64,000 bases of DNA from Leptospira mtsangambouensis (GTDB taxonomy: Bacteria > Spirochaetota > Leptospiria > Leptospirales > Leptospiraceae), in assembly GCF_004770475.1 (NCBI RefSeq), contig NZ_RQHK01000006.1, positions 1-64,000 on the forward strand, read 5' to 3'. Below, in pieces: positions 34,784 through 42,877 of this stretch. A program made the translations under genes and the position numbers. A model generated the notes under the pieces. It did no database searches and was not told where the DNA came from. It saw only the letters and a list, made by a program, of their open reading frames with translations. Position 1 is the first letter of the stretch, and the number at the start of each line of letters is the position of its first letter.

Positions 34784-36010
34784 TTAAGATGGTTTTCCGT
34801 CTGGTCTTGGGCTAAACAGAATCTTTGTATATTGGATGACAAACAAAACAAAAACAAGGATCCAAGAAATTCCAGAAAGATGATAGGCCAAATTGTATTT
34901 TCCGATTAATGGAAAAAATACTCTAACAACTACTGCAAAATTTAATAGAATATAAGCACCTACTGTAAGTGGTGATGCGACAATACTTCTTCCTGTATGG
35001 CCTAAACTCACACGTGTGATCATTCCATAGATAAAAACACCAATTCCACCGACAGTCAAACTGTGCACTGCGGAAGAAACAGGAAAGTAACCCAAAGATA
35101 CAAGGCTATACAATAAAAATCCTAAACAAACCCAGAAGTAACCAGTATACAAAATCCAAAGGATGGGTTTTTTATAGGATCTCCAGGGTTTCCAGGAAAC
35201 ATAACGGATGAGATTGGTAACAAACAAAGTAAAACTAACTAAAAAAGTGAATAAGAGAATCACACTTCCAAAATTGATATTTGTAATATCAATGTGAATT
35301 GATTCATTATTAACTAAATAACCTTGTATTATTAGAGAAACATAAAATACAAACGGCAAATATAAGATAACCGTTTCTAATTTAGGCATTCGTTTGAATG
35401 AATATCCAGGAATGACAACTCCGGAAAAGAAAGGAACAACTCGCCCGCCAATAATCAAAATGAGAAATAAAATTACAAAAATACTTAAATGAATGTATAA
35501 CAAAGTCTTTTCTGAATCCATCACCGATCTTGCAGAAAAACCAGCTAACAAATGAAATACTGTGAATAGTCCGTAGTGATATAAAATTGGACGGTTGTGT
35601 TTTTGAGTTGGAACTATTAATTTTGGATAGAGAAGGAAAATGACCATCAAATCGGAGCTGATGTCCAAACCGAAAGATAAATAAGAAACTATCCCAAGTG
35701 GATACATCGAAAATCTTCCTAAAGTCCAAAACAGAAGGAGGAAAAAAAGATTTTTCCCTTTTAAGATACTAGAGTTTGTCCAATTTTGGACCGCTGTAAA
35801 AAGAAAACCAAGGACAATCGCTTTGGAAAATCCAAAGACCATTTCATAAGAATGCCAATGAATGGAGTTAATTTGAATAGGATTTGCGATTGCATTTGAT
35901 AATACTAATAACCAAATCCCGATCACTAAAATGCCATAAACCGAACCGAACCAAAAAAAAGGTCGGAAGGCTGTATTCCATAAACTCCATTGAAAAAAAG
36001 AAATCTTCAT
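34784..36010 (-). CDS. nnrS: NnrS family haem-copper membrane protein
   Basis: 408 residues with about 12 hydrophobic segments. NnrS pattern: WNTAFRPFFWFGSVYGI at the N-terminus, IHWHSYEMVFGFSKAIVLGFLFTAVQNWT with its His residues, GGRVVPFFSGVVIPG, AVHSLTVGGIGVFIYGMITRVSLGHTGR and AYHLSGISWILVF. The protein relieves nitrosative stress under NO, possibly by protecting iron-bound cellular pools. AGGATC lies before the ATG and a perfect DNR box (36044-36057) lies 33 bp upstream. It is the natural partner of the nor genes. Confidence 0.93.
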   Translation of the reverse strand: MKISFFQWSLWNTAFRPFFWFGSVYGILVIGIWLLVLSNAIANPIQINSIHWHSYEMVFGFSKAIVLGFLFTAVQNWTNSSILKGKNLFFLLLFWTLGRFSMYPLGIVSYLSFGLDISSDLMVIFLLYPKLIVPTQKHNRPILYHYGLFTVFHLLAGFSARSVMDSEKTLLYIHLSIFVILFLILIIGGRVVPFFSGVVIPGYSFKRMPKLETVILYLPFVFYVSLIIQGYLVNNESIHIDITNINFGSVILLFTFLVSFTLFVTNLIRYVSWKPWRSYKKPILWILYTGYFWVCLGFLLYSLVSLGYFPVSSAVHSLTVGGIGVFIYGMITRVSLGHTGRSIVASPLTVGAYILLNFAVVVRVFFPLIGKYNLAYHLSGISWILVFVLFVIQYTKILFSPRPDGKPS

Positions 36011-36043
36011 GATACGATCCTAATGGAAATTAGAATCATTTCA

Positions 36044-36057
36044 TTGATTCAAATCAA
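36044..36057 (-). promoter_or_regulatory. DNR/FNR-type box for nnrS
   Basis: TTGATTCAAATCAA on the plus strand is a perfect TTGAT-N4-ATCAA site between the crp/fnr-type gene and nnrS. On the minus strand a hexamer TCTAAT follows nine bases after the box, closer than in a class II promoter. Hence the exact promoter layout is uncertain, but the operator itself is a perfect match. Confidence 0.8.
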
Positions 36058-36060
36058 GAA

Positions 36061-36687
36061 CTATGCTAAAATTTTCAATAGTCCTTCTTTGTCGATAATG
36101 GAAATTTCTCCCTTTTGGGTATCGATAAGACCTTGTTCTTTTAATTGTTTGAGAATTCTTGAGAATGTTTCCGGCCTTAAATAAAGAAGAGAAGCCATTT
36201 GTGTTTGTTTTAATGCCAGAGAATCTGGTGTTCCGTAGAATAAAAAATGAGCTACCCTTTGCATTGCATCCATCGTAAGTCCGCGATTGATTGCTAAATT
36301 TAAGGTATCAATTTTATTCATCAATGAGTGCATTAGAATATGATTTAATTCGATATTTTTGTGAATGCGTGTTTGTACTTCTGAAAGAGGCATTCTTAAG
36401 ATCGTGCTACTTTTCGTGAATCTGCCGGAAGCAGGATAAGGAATTCCTTGGATGACTGCCCACTCGGCAATGATACTTACAGGACGAAAGAATGTTAAGG
36501 TCACCTCATTCATATTCCCATCGTATTTAAATACCTGAAGGTCACCAGAAACAAGTAGGTCCATGTAAGCAACTGGATCGCCACCATGAAATAAAAATTC
36601 ATCTTTTGAGAATGTTAGTTCCTGACAACCTTCAAAGGCCTTCCTTAATGATTCTGGATTTGGTTGTGTTAGATACTTTATGATCAT
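36061..36687 (-). CDS. Crp/Fnr-family regulator, DNR/NnrR-like
   Basis: 208 residues. The cyclic-nucleotide-binding-like beta-roll spans ~20-110, then a dimerisation helix, then a winged helix. The recognition helix is RPETFSRILKQL, with Glu173, Ser176 and Arg177: the E-xx-SR set that reads TTGAT/ATCAA in Fnr and Dnr proteins. There is only one N-terminal Cys (Cys21), so it cannot hold the Fnr 4Fe-4S cluster. It fits the Dnr/NnrR type that senses NO, usually via haem. It stands 12 bp after the pseudokinase operon and just upstream of nnrS in the same direction. The probable master regulator of the nor island. Confidence 0.9.
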   Translation of the reverse strand: MIIKYLTQPNPESLRKAFEGCQELTFSKDEFLFHGGDPVAYMDLLVSGDLQVFKYDGNMNEVTLTFFRPVSIIAEWAVIQGIPYPASGRFTKSSTILRMPLSEVQTRIHKNIELNHILMHSLMNKIDTLNLAINRGLTMDAMQRVAHFLFYGTPDSLALKQTQMASLLYLRPETFSRILKQLKEQGLIDTQKGEISIIDKEGLLKILA

Positions 36688-36699
36688 GAATTTTCGATT

Positions 36700-38697
36700 T
36701 TATTTTTTCTTTTTAAAGTTTGGAATTTTTATTTCAGTTTCTTTTAAAAATTTCCAAATACGCTTTAAGGTAACTCTCCAATCTTCTTTTCCTGTTTTAT
36801 TTGTAGTTGTTGGAGTAGATGTTTTTGATTCTTTGATTGGTTGTAATTCGGAGATAGGAACGATTGCAGCAATACCTAAATCGATTTTTAAATATTTCTT
36901 TTTGATGATTTTGAAATCAATTTTTGCACCTAACAAACGAACAATCTCCAGAATAATGGCCCATTTGACTTTTACGGGTGTCAGAGTATTATAGTTTTCT
37001 ACCAAATCACTGAATAATCTTTGTGAAACTTTTGGATTACTATGAAACAATAAAAACCGGAAGTGAACATTTCCTTTCAAATCCTGTGTGATGATTAAAT
37101 CATTATGATTGAATTCTTTGAAAGGAGGAAAGTCTACTAATCGGACAACAACTGAGTTGATTAAATCTAAACTGTTATGAATTTCTGTTTCTGGATTTAC
37201 CTTAATCGAATAGGTAATGTCATCTTCTGGAATCACTTCGTTGATAAACGAAATGAAATTGACTTGTTCCTTGAAAGGAACTTCCTTTAAAACTTCCAAA
37301 CGAGAAAGTTCAATGATATCGTCCATTACGTTGTCTATGGATGATTGGACCTCTATTACTTCTTTTACTAAGTTTTTATCCTTGGTTTTCTGAGTAGATT
37401 CGCGGAAAGAAATTAGTTTTTCTTTCATAGATTTCAGAGGACCTGAAATCATCGCATCCATATAATAAAATATCTTTTCTCGTAAAGAGTCTGCTTCTTT
37501 TAGTCTTTCATATCTGTTTTGAAGTTTGCGTTTCATCATTAAAAATTGAAATCGCAGGGCCAATGTCATGAGAACCAGATATACTAAAAAACTAGTTTCA
37601 AGAGAGGATGGTGAATTTAAATAACCTCTCTCAATTAAAATTTCTTTTAGAATTGAATATAATAAATATACGAGTGCAAGTAGGTGGATAGTCGATCCCC
37701 GCGCTTGGTCACGGAACTTTAAAAAAGTTACATAAATTGCATATCCAATCACCGCAAGTAAATGAATGTCCCAATATCCGATGAAGTTATACCAAAATAC
37801 GGGATTGTGGATGATTGCAAATACTGCGATAAAGAAAAACTGAGTTAACAGATATAATCTTTGGTATTTAAAAGGTTTAAGCTCAAAGAAATCTTGAATG
37901 AATTTAATAAATCCATAAGGAAGGATTAGAAGAAATGAATATTCAATAAATTTTAATATTGCAAATTGATTGATCAAAAAGAATCGAACTTCGTTTTTTG
38001 ATAACTCATAACCGGAGAAAATTAGCGCTAGAATACTGAAACTAAGGTATTCTTTTTTATCTCGAAGATTGAAGAAGTTTATAAAAAAGAATAATGCTAT
38101 AAACAGATAAAATCCAACAAAAATCAATTCTACAAGCGAATCATATAAGTTGCCATTCAGCGCTTCTTCATAGGTAACGATACGAATTGGGCCGGTAATG
38201 ATTCCAGCTGAAGTAGAAAGAGAAGAGTTAACTTTTACAATGAGAACATTCTCACCTTCTAACAATAAGTCATGGGGAATCGGATAAATTCTTGGTCTTC
38301 CAAAAGCAAATTCATCTGGATCCTTTCCGAATGCGGAATTATTTTTACCAATTAAAACACCATTAATAAAAACTTCATCCGATTGGTAGATTTTCCCAAG
38401 CTGTAGGGCTAAAGATTTTTGGTGTTGTTCAGTAGTGATTTCAAAGTTTTTTCTAACCCAAATGGAGCCGCGATAACTTTTGTTTATATTGCGGAAATTG
38501 CTGGGAACAGTTGTAATATCTAAGTTGTTAGCGTTAAATTCACTATTAAGGATATCAGGGTTGTCGTTAAAATAAATACCCCAATCATCACCATCTAATC
38601 TTAGTACAACGGTGTTTTCGTCTGTGAAACGTGCGCAGTTTGAAACAAATAAAAAGAAACTTAGAATAAAAATTCTATGTAAAATTGAAGATTTCAT
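36700..38697 (-). CDS. 7TMR-DISM membrane protein with degenerate kinase-like C-terminus
   Basis: 665 residues. The lipoprotein-like start is LSFFLFVSNC (Cys21). A periplasmic beta-rich 7TMR-DISM domain (~25-170; YRGSIWVRKNFEI, EVFINGVLIGKN) is followed by seven hydrophobic helices (~185-385). Then comes a coiled-coil segment (REKIFYYMDAMISGPLKSMKEKL) where a kinase would carry its phospho-His; none is present. The C-terminal ~150 residues sit where an HATPase domain should be but lack an N box and the glycine-rich G1/G2 motifs. It is probably a signalling partner without catalysis. Its start overlaps the stop of its sister gene by 4 bp (ATGA). Confidence 0.8.
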   Translation of the reverse strand: MKSSILHRIFILSFFLFVSNCARFTDENTVVLRLDGDDWGIYFNDNPDILNSEFNANNLDITTVPSNFRNINKSYRGSIWVRKNFEITTEQHQKSLALQLGKIYQSDEVFINGVLIGKNNSAFGKDPDEFAFGRPRIYPIPHDLLLEGENVLIVKVNSSLSTSAGIITGPIRIVTYEEALNGNLYDSLVELIFVGFYLFIALFFFINFFNLRDKKEYLSFSILALIFSGYELSKNEVRFFLINQFAILKFIEYSFLLILPYGFIKFIQDFFELKPFKYQRLYLLTQFFFIAVFAIIHNPVFWYNFIGYWDIHLLAVIGYAIYVTFLKFRDQARGSTIHLLALVYLLYSILKEILIERGYLNSPSSLETSFLVYLVLMTLALRFQFLMMKRKLQNRYERLKEADSLREKIFYYMDAMISGPLKSMKEKLISFRESTQKTKDKNLVKEVIEVQSSIDNVMDDIIELSRLEVLKEVPFKEQVNFISFINEVIPEDDITYSIKVNPETEIHNSLDLINSVVVRLVDFPPFKEFNHNDLIITQDLKGNVHFRFLLFHSNPKVSQRLFSDLVENYNTLTPVKVKWAIILEIVRLLGAKIDFKIIKKKYLKIDLGIAAIVPISELQPIKESKTSTPTTTNKTGKEDWRVTLKRIWKFLKETEIKIPNFKKKK

Positions 38698-40679
38698 TTT
38701 TTAGGTTTCTCCGGGATCCGAATTGTGAATTTGGCTCCCATTCCTTCGCTTGACTTTAAACTTACGGTTCCACCTAGAAATTTTGTTGTAGCTTCTACGA
38801 GAGTTAAACCAATCCCTGCGCCAGGAATTTCATTCTTTTTGTCGCGATAACCGCGAACAAATTTTTGAAATATGGTTTCCATTTCCAATTGGCTAAGACC
38901 CATACCTTCATCCATAACGATCAATTGGTGGTAACCATCGCGATTGAAAAATTCAATACTAATGTCTGTTTTTTGATCGGTGTATTGGTAAGCATTTTCT
39001 ACGAGGTTTCTCAATATGCAAAACAATAATTCCTTTGGAAAATATATCTCTAAATCATTCGGTTTTACTTCAATTGAGGTAGTTTTTCTATATTGTTCTA
39101 GATGGTTTTCAACACTAGATACACAATTCCTAATTAATTCTGTGACTGAAAATGTTTCATAAAATGGAATGTATGTTTTTTCCTCTAACTTTCTAAGAAG
39201 CATTGCTTCTTCTACCATATAACTCATGTAAGCAATATGGTCTTCAGCCTGTTTGATTGGATCTAGTTCTTGTTTTGATCCTGTTTTGCTTTTAGTTTTC
39301 TTTTTTGCAGCTTGTTTTGGGGAAACTTTTGTTTGTTCTTTTAAAGCTGTTTTGCCGTGACTTGTTGAGATATTGTCGATGGCTTTTTTAATTTTTTCCA
39401 TTCCCGATTTGAATTCAGAGGATAAATTAATTAAAAAACCAGTTTTGACTCTTTCCATTTGGATGAGTTCTTTTTCTTGTTCGATAAAGTTCTCTAATCC
39501 TAAAACAATGTCGTTGGAAAGTTGGATAGATATCATTACCAAAAAGATCAAAAATCCTAAATACAAAGTTCCAGGCATAGAAATGATTTCTAAAGCCGAG
39601 AGACTATCGATTAAAATTGTAGGTAATATACATGCAATTCCGATGAGGATGTATTTTACCTTTGCTATGTTTGCTTTTCCATTCTTTACAAACAAATAAA
39701 TCACAAGACCCATTGCCACTGGCAAAACATAATTAAAAAGTGCAATGACCAAAATCCAAGTTTTTGGAGTTCTAAAAAAAAGTGTAATTACGAATAATGC
39801 AAATAAGAAAACTTCATACACCAATAAAACTATGTTACGTTTCATTTTTAAATATTGGTGCATAAAGTTGATAAAAAATACAGGAAGGCAAATGAGGACT
39901 AATAGTTCCGCAACATAAGACCAAGTAAAACTATCAAATAAAATATCTCTGTGTTGGGTCCGGATTAAAACATATATTCCCATGAAAATGGAAAACAAAG
40001 CAAAGAAAAAGTTTTCACCAGCTCTCCCGCGGACAATGGAACCTACTAAAAAGTAGATTCCCATAAAGATAAATACATAACCGCAAACCATTGCAAACGC
40101 TTCTTTCGAAAAGACGGTTTCGCGTAACAGGCGTTCTTTTGCGATTGTTGGAGCTTCTTTCAGGCCATTCAGGTTTGTTGCCGCATAGATACGGATCGCC
40201 ATAATGTTGAGGCCCGGTTTGAGAAGGTGAGTTGGCAGAGAGTATATTCTAATTTTTTGAAAGTCAACTTCTAGTTTGGGAAGAACGGTTCCTGTTTTAT
40301 CGATTAGAGTTCCATTTAAATAAAACTCATCAATGTCTCGGATGCGACCAAGTTGGATAGCAATTGGTTCAACAGGAGTTGTATAATTGTCAGGTAAATA
40401 AAAGGAACACCGATACCAGTGATAGCCTGTTAGATTTTCTGTTTTTGAAATTCCATAATCAGGAACAGAACGTTTGACCCAGAAAGATTCTTCTACAGTT
40501 TCATCTCGCCAATCTAAGTTATCTCCTTTGCGAAATAACCAGTCAGTTTTTAAAACAACCGGTCTTTCGAATGAAGTGATCATGGTTCCACATGGTTCCG
40601 CCGCCAAACTAAAAACAGTTGGAAAAAGAACGAATGAGAACCCGAATACGAGTTGGTAGATACGGGTTTTCGAAATCAT
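38694..40679 (-). CDS. 7TMR-DISM histidine-kinase-like protein lacking the phospho-acceptor His
   Basis: 661 residues. Signal sequence, periplasmic DISM beta domain (~35-180; YHWYRCSFYLPD, DEFYLNGTLID) and seven hydrophobic helices (~195-395). The dimerisation helix reads FLINLSSEFKSGM (415-427): the family consensus FxxNxSHE has Ser421 in place of His. A Lys-rich insertion (~450-472) follows. The HATPase domain is intact: Asn562 in LRNLVENAYQYTD, DEGMGL (590-595), GAGIGL (620-625). So ATP binding looks possible but autophosphorylation does not. It probably signals by conformational change with the paralogue encoded next to it. Overlaps fliH by 4 bp. Confidence 0.82.
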   Translation of the reverse strand: MISKTRIYQLVFGFSFVLFPTVFSLAAEPCGTMITSFERPVVLKTDWLFRKGDNLDWRDETVEESFWVKRSVPDYGISKTENLTGYHWYRCSFYLPDNYTTPVEPIAIQLGRIRDIDEFYLNGTLIDKTGTVLPKLEVDFQKIRIYSLPTHLLKPGLNIMAIRIYAATNLNGLKEAPTIAKERLLRETVFSKEAFAMVCGYVFIFMGIYFLVGSIVRGRAGENFFFALFSIFMGIYVLIRTQHRDILFDSFTWSYVAELLVLICLPVFFINFMHQYLKMKRNIVLLVYEVFLFALFVITLFFRTPKTWILVIALFNYVLPVAMGLVIYLFVKNGKANIAKVKYILIGIACILPTILIDSLSALEIISMPGTLYLGFLIFLVMISIQLSNDIVLGLENFIEQEKELIQMERVKTGFLINLSSEFKSGMEKIKKAIDNISTSHGKTALKEQTKVSPKQAAKKKTKSKTGSKQELDPIKQAEDHIAYMSYMVEEAMLLRKLEEKTYIPFYETFSVTELIRNCVSSVENHLEQYRKTTSIEVKPNDLEIYFPKELLFCILRNLVENAYQYTDQKTDISIEFFNRDGYHQLIVMDEGMGLSQLEMETIFQKFVRGYRDKKNEIPGAGIGLTLVEATTKFLGGTVSLKSSEGMGAKFTIRIPEKPKK

Positions 40680-41599
40680 ATCGGTTCTACGTTTCGAATT
40701 GCCTCTTCGATTTCTTTGAGCTGAGTAGAAATCCTTGCGTCAATTGCTCCCACATCTGTTTCGATGATCACTCCACCACGGTCTACACGTGAATCTTCGT
40801 AAATGTTTACTTTTCTGAGTGATTCCATCAGTTTGATGAGTTCGTCTTTGTGAGCAGTTGTAAGTTCCAAGTCAGCAAAGTTTACGCGAATGTCGATACG
40901 GTCACGATCTTTAATACGTTTCATTGCTTCGCGGATATTATTGAGTACAATTTCTTTACGCTCAATGATTTCGTCTTTGATTACTTTTCTTGCAATGACA
41001 AGAATCATTTCGACCATTTGTTTTTCAGATGCAGCAATCATTTCTTCGCGGATATCGATCGCCTTACCGATGATAGTTCCTAGTCGGTCAATGAGTCGTC
41101 TCACTTCCCCTTGGCCTTTTTTAAATCCTACTTCACGGCCAGCATCATAACCTTTTTGGTATGCTTCGTGTTCGATCTCAGCCTGTTTCATTTCGGCTTC
41201 TTTGATCATACGTTCGACTTCCATCTTAGCACGATCTAAGATTTGTTCCGCTTTGGCACGGCCGGAGTCTTCTTCTAGTTTGATTTTTTCTTTGGAGTCT
41301 TGAACCATTTGGAAGGCTTTGGTTCTACCTTCTTCTTCAATGGCCTTGGCTTGTTTTTTTGCGTCTTCTAATAATTGACGAACTTGTTCTTCCGTTTCTT
41401 GACGATACCTTTGGAGTTCCGCTTCGATCTCTTCAATCGATGGACCTTGATACTGTTCAATGATATTCCCTTCTTGGTCTATCTCGAAGTCTTCTTGTTC
41501 GTCGGTTTTATGAAATTTTTTGTACTTATCAGGAAGTTGAATCTCAACTTCTTCTTGTAAGTCGGCAATTTGGATTGGTTTAAAGACGAGTTTTGCCAT
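40676..41599 (-). CDS. fliH: Flagellar assembly protein FliH
   Basis: 307 residues. A short N-terminal segment with basic residues and a long coiled coil (~55-165; EEIEAELQRYRQETEEQVRQLLEDAKKQ) lead to the FliH core: AYQKGYDAGREVGFKKGQGEVRRLIDRLGTII and a C-terminal domain (MVEMILVIARKVIKDEIIERKEIVLNNIREAMKRI; VDRGGVIIETDVGAIDARI). FliH regulates the FliI ATPase at the flagellar export gate. It follows a FliG-like gene by 4 bp and overlaps a 7TMR-DISM gene; fliI is not in the window. Confidence 0.93.
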   Translation of the reverse strand: MAKLVFKPIQIADLQEEVEIQLPDKYKKFHKTDEQEDFEIDQEGNIIEQYQGPSIEEIEAELQRYRQETEEQVRQLLEDAKKQAKAIEEEGRTKAFQMVQDSKEKIKLEEDSGRAKAEQILDRAKMEVERMIKEAEMKQAEIEHEAYQKGYDAGREVGFKKGQGEVRRLIDRLGTIIGKAIDIREEMIAASEKQMVEMILVIARKVIKDEIIERKEIVLNNIREAMKRIKDRDRIDIRVNFADLELTTAHKDELIKLMESLRKVNIYEDSRVDRGGVIIETDVGAIDARISTQLKEIEEAIRNVEPI

Positions 41600-41603
41600 A
41601 TAC

Positions 41604-42764
41604 TTACTTCAATCTCCAGAGTTTCACTTTGCCCTCATCCATTGCCTCTCGCAATCTATCTAAGATTCCCTTTTGGGCTTCTTCGATTTCTGCTAAAGAG
41701 ACAGGACCTAACGAATCCCATTCGATCTTTATTTCTTTCACAAGCCAAGATTCCAAATTGGAATAAACTTGGTCGCGAAAATCCGTCTCCACTCCTTTCA
41801 AAGCACAAGCTATGACAAGAGGATGGATTTCAGAAAAGAACCGAGTGAGGCTCGTCCTTCCTAAATGAAGGAGGTCTTCCAAACGAAAGTAGTGTTCTAC
41901 TATAGTTTCGGCATATTCTGGGCTTTTTTTCTGAATTCGTTCAATTAAATTTTGAGAAGGCAAAAAAGGAAGTCTAGTCAGAATTTCGCCGGCCGTTTTT
42001 GCCTTCCGGCTACGGATCTTCGAAACCGGCATTTTTTTCTCGATCAGTTCCATTTTGAACCGAAGAAACCGCTCTAATTGGTCCCTTTCTCTGTCCGAAT
42101 GGTAGTCAATTTCGGAAAGAGCCAAAATGACATCTTCCCGATGGTTTTCTGGGTATTCGGATAGGACTTCAGAAGCCGTCTCCGGATCTGAAAAACTAAG
42201 AACCCTTGCTACAACCTCTGACGATTCGTCCATGGTCAGGTGGCGGAGCATTTCCAGAGAATATTTGGGAAGTTCCGGCCAAAGGGGTGCGTTCGACTTA
42301 GATTCTTCTTCTTTTAGGATTTCTTGGAGGAGAGAATACAATTCATTTGAATCTGGATCTTCGTTATGCGAGTATTTCCCATCAGTTCCCCCCAAATTTC
42401 GGGGATTATGTTCGCTATTCGTATAACCGCCATCAACTAAAGGGGAATTTCCGAACTTAGGGCCAATTTTCTCCTTCTTTTCCGGAGAATTATCGTCGTT
42501 CGCATATTTCCCCATGGATTTGGTGGGGTACCCATGATTTGTATTTTTTCCCTTTGTTTGTTTCTGGTTTTTTTGAAGGAATTGGGTAAAGGAAAGGAGG
42601 ATGTCTTTTTCTTGGCCTCGGGTTGGGGAAGGGTTGGTCTCCACCTTGATGAGGAGTGATTCGATTTCATCATCACTCAAATGGGCGAACACTTCATCCG
42701 GTAAATAGCGGCCGAGGATTTGGTAGGCAAGGGCGGCTTTGTTGGATCCGGATGGAGTTTTCAT
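41604..42764 (-). CDS. Divergent FliG paralogue
   Basis: 386 residues. The N-terminal FliG-like domain starts GSNKAALAYQILGRYLPDEVFAHLSDDEIE (~6-60). Residues ~75-150 are a charged, Asn/Gly/Pro-rich insertion that probably is disordered. Then come a middle domain (DESSEVVARVLSFSDPETASEVLSEYPENHREDVI, ~178-215) and a C-terminal domain (YFRLEDLLHLGRTSLTRFFSEI ... ACALKG ... LGPVSLAEIEEAQKGILDRL). The overall FliG order is kept. However, the EHPQ motif that binds FliM reads DESS, and the LDDR torque-helix acidic pair reads LGRT. It may be a switch- or export-associated paralogue rather than the motor FliG. Directly upstream of fliH. Confidence 0.8.
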   Translation of the reverse strand: MKTPSGSNKAALAYQILGRYLPDEVFAHLSDDEIESLLIKVETNPSPTRGQEKDILLSFTQFLQKNQKQTKGKNTNHGYPTKSMGKYANDDNSPEKKEKIGPKFGNSPLVDGGYTNSEHNPRNLGGTDGKYSHNEDPDSNELYSLLQEILKEEESKSNAPLWPELPKYSLEMLRHLTMDESSEVVARVLSFSDPETASEVLSEYPENHREDVILALSEIDYHSDRERDQLERFLRFKMELIEKKMPVSKIRSRKAKTAGEILTRLPFLPSQNLIERIQKKSPEYAETIVEHYFRLEDLLHLGRTSLTRFFSEIHPLVIACALKGVETDFRDQVYSNLESWLVKEIKIEWDSLGPVSLAEIEEAQKGILDRLREAMDEGKVKLWRLK

Positions 42765-42877
42765 TTAGGTGACATAATAACTGAATGGGACAGTCGTACA
42801 AACCAAAAAATATTATTTTTTTTAATTCGAAAACTTCCTTTCCAAATTCTTGTCCTCCAAGTCTCTGAAGGTTAGGG

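Noticed and set aside
35274..35292. Inverted repeat with TTGAT and ATCAA arms inside nnrS
   Set aside because: The two halves are nine bases apart instead of four, and it lies in the middle of a coding region far from a start.
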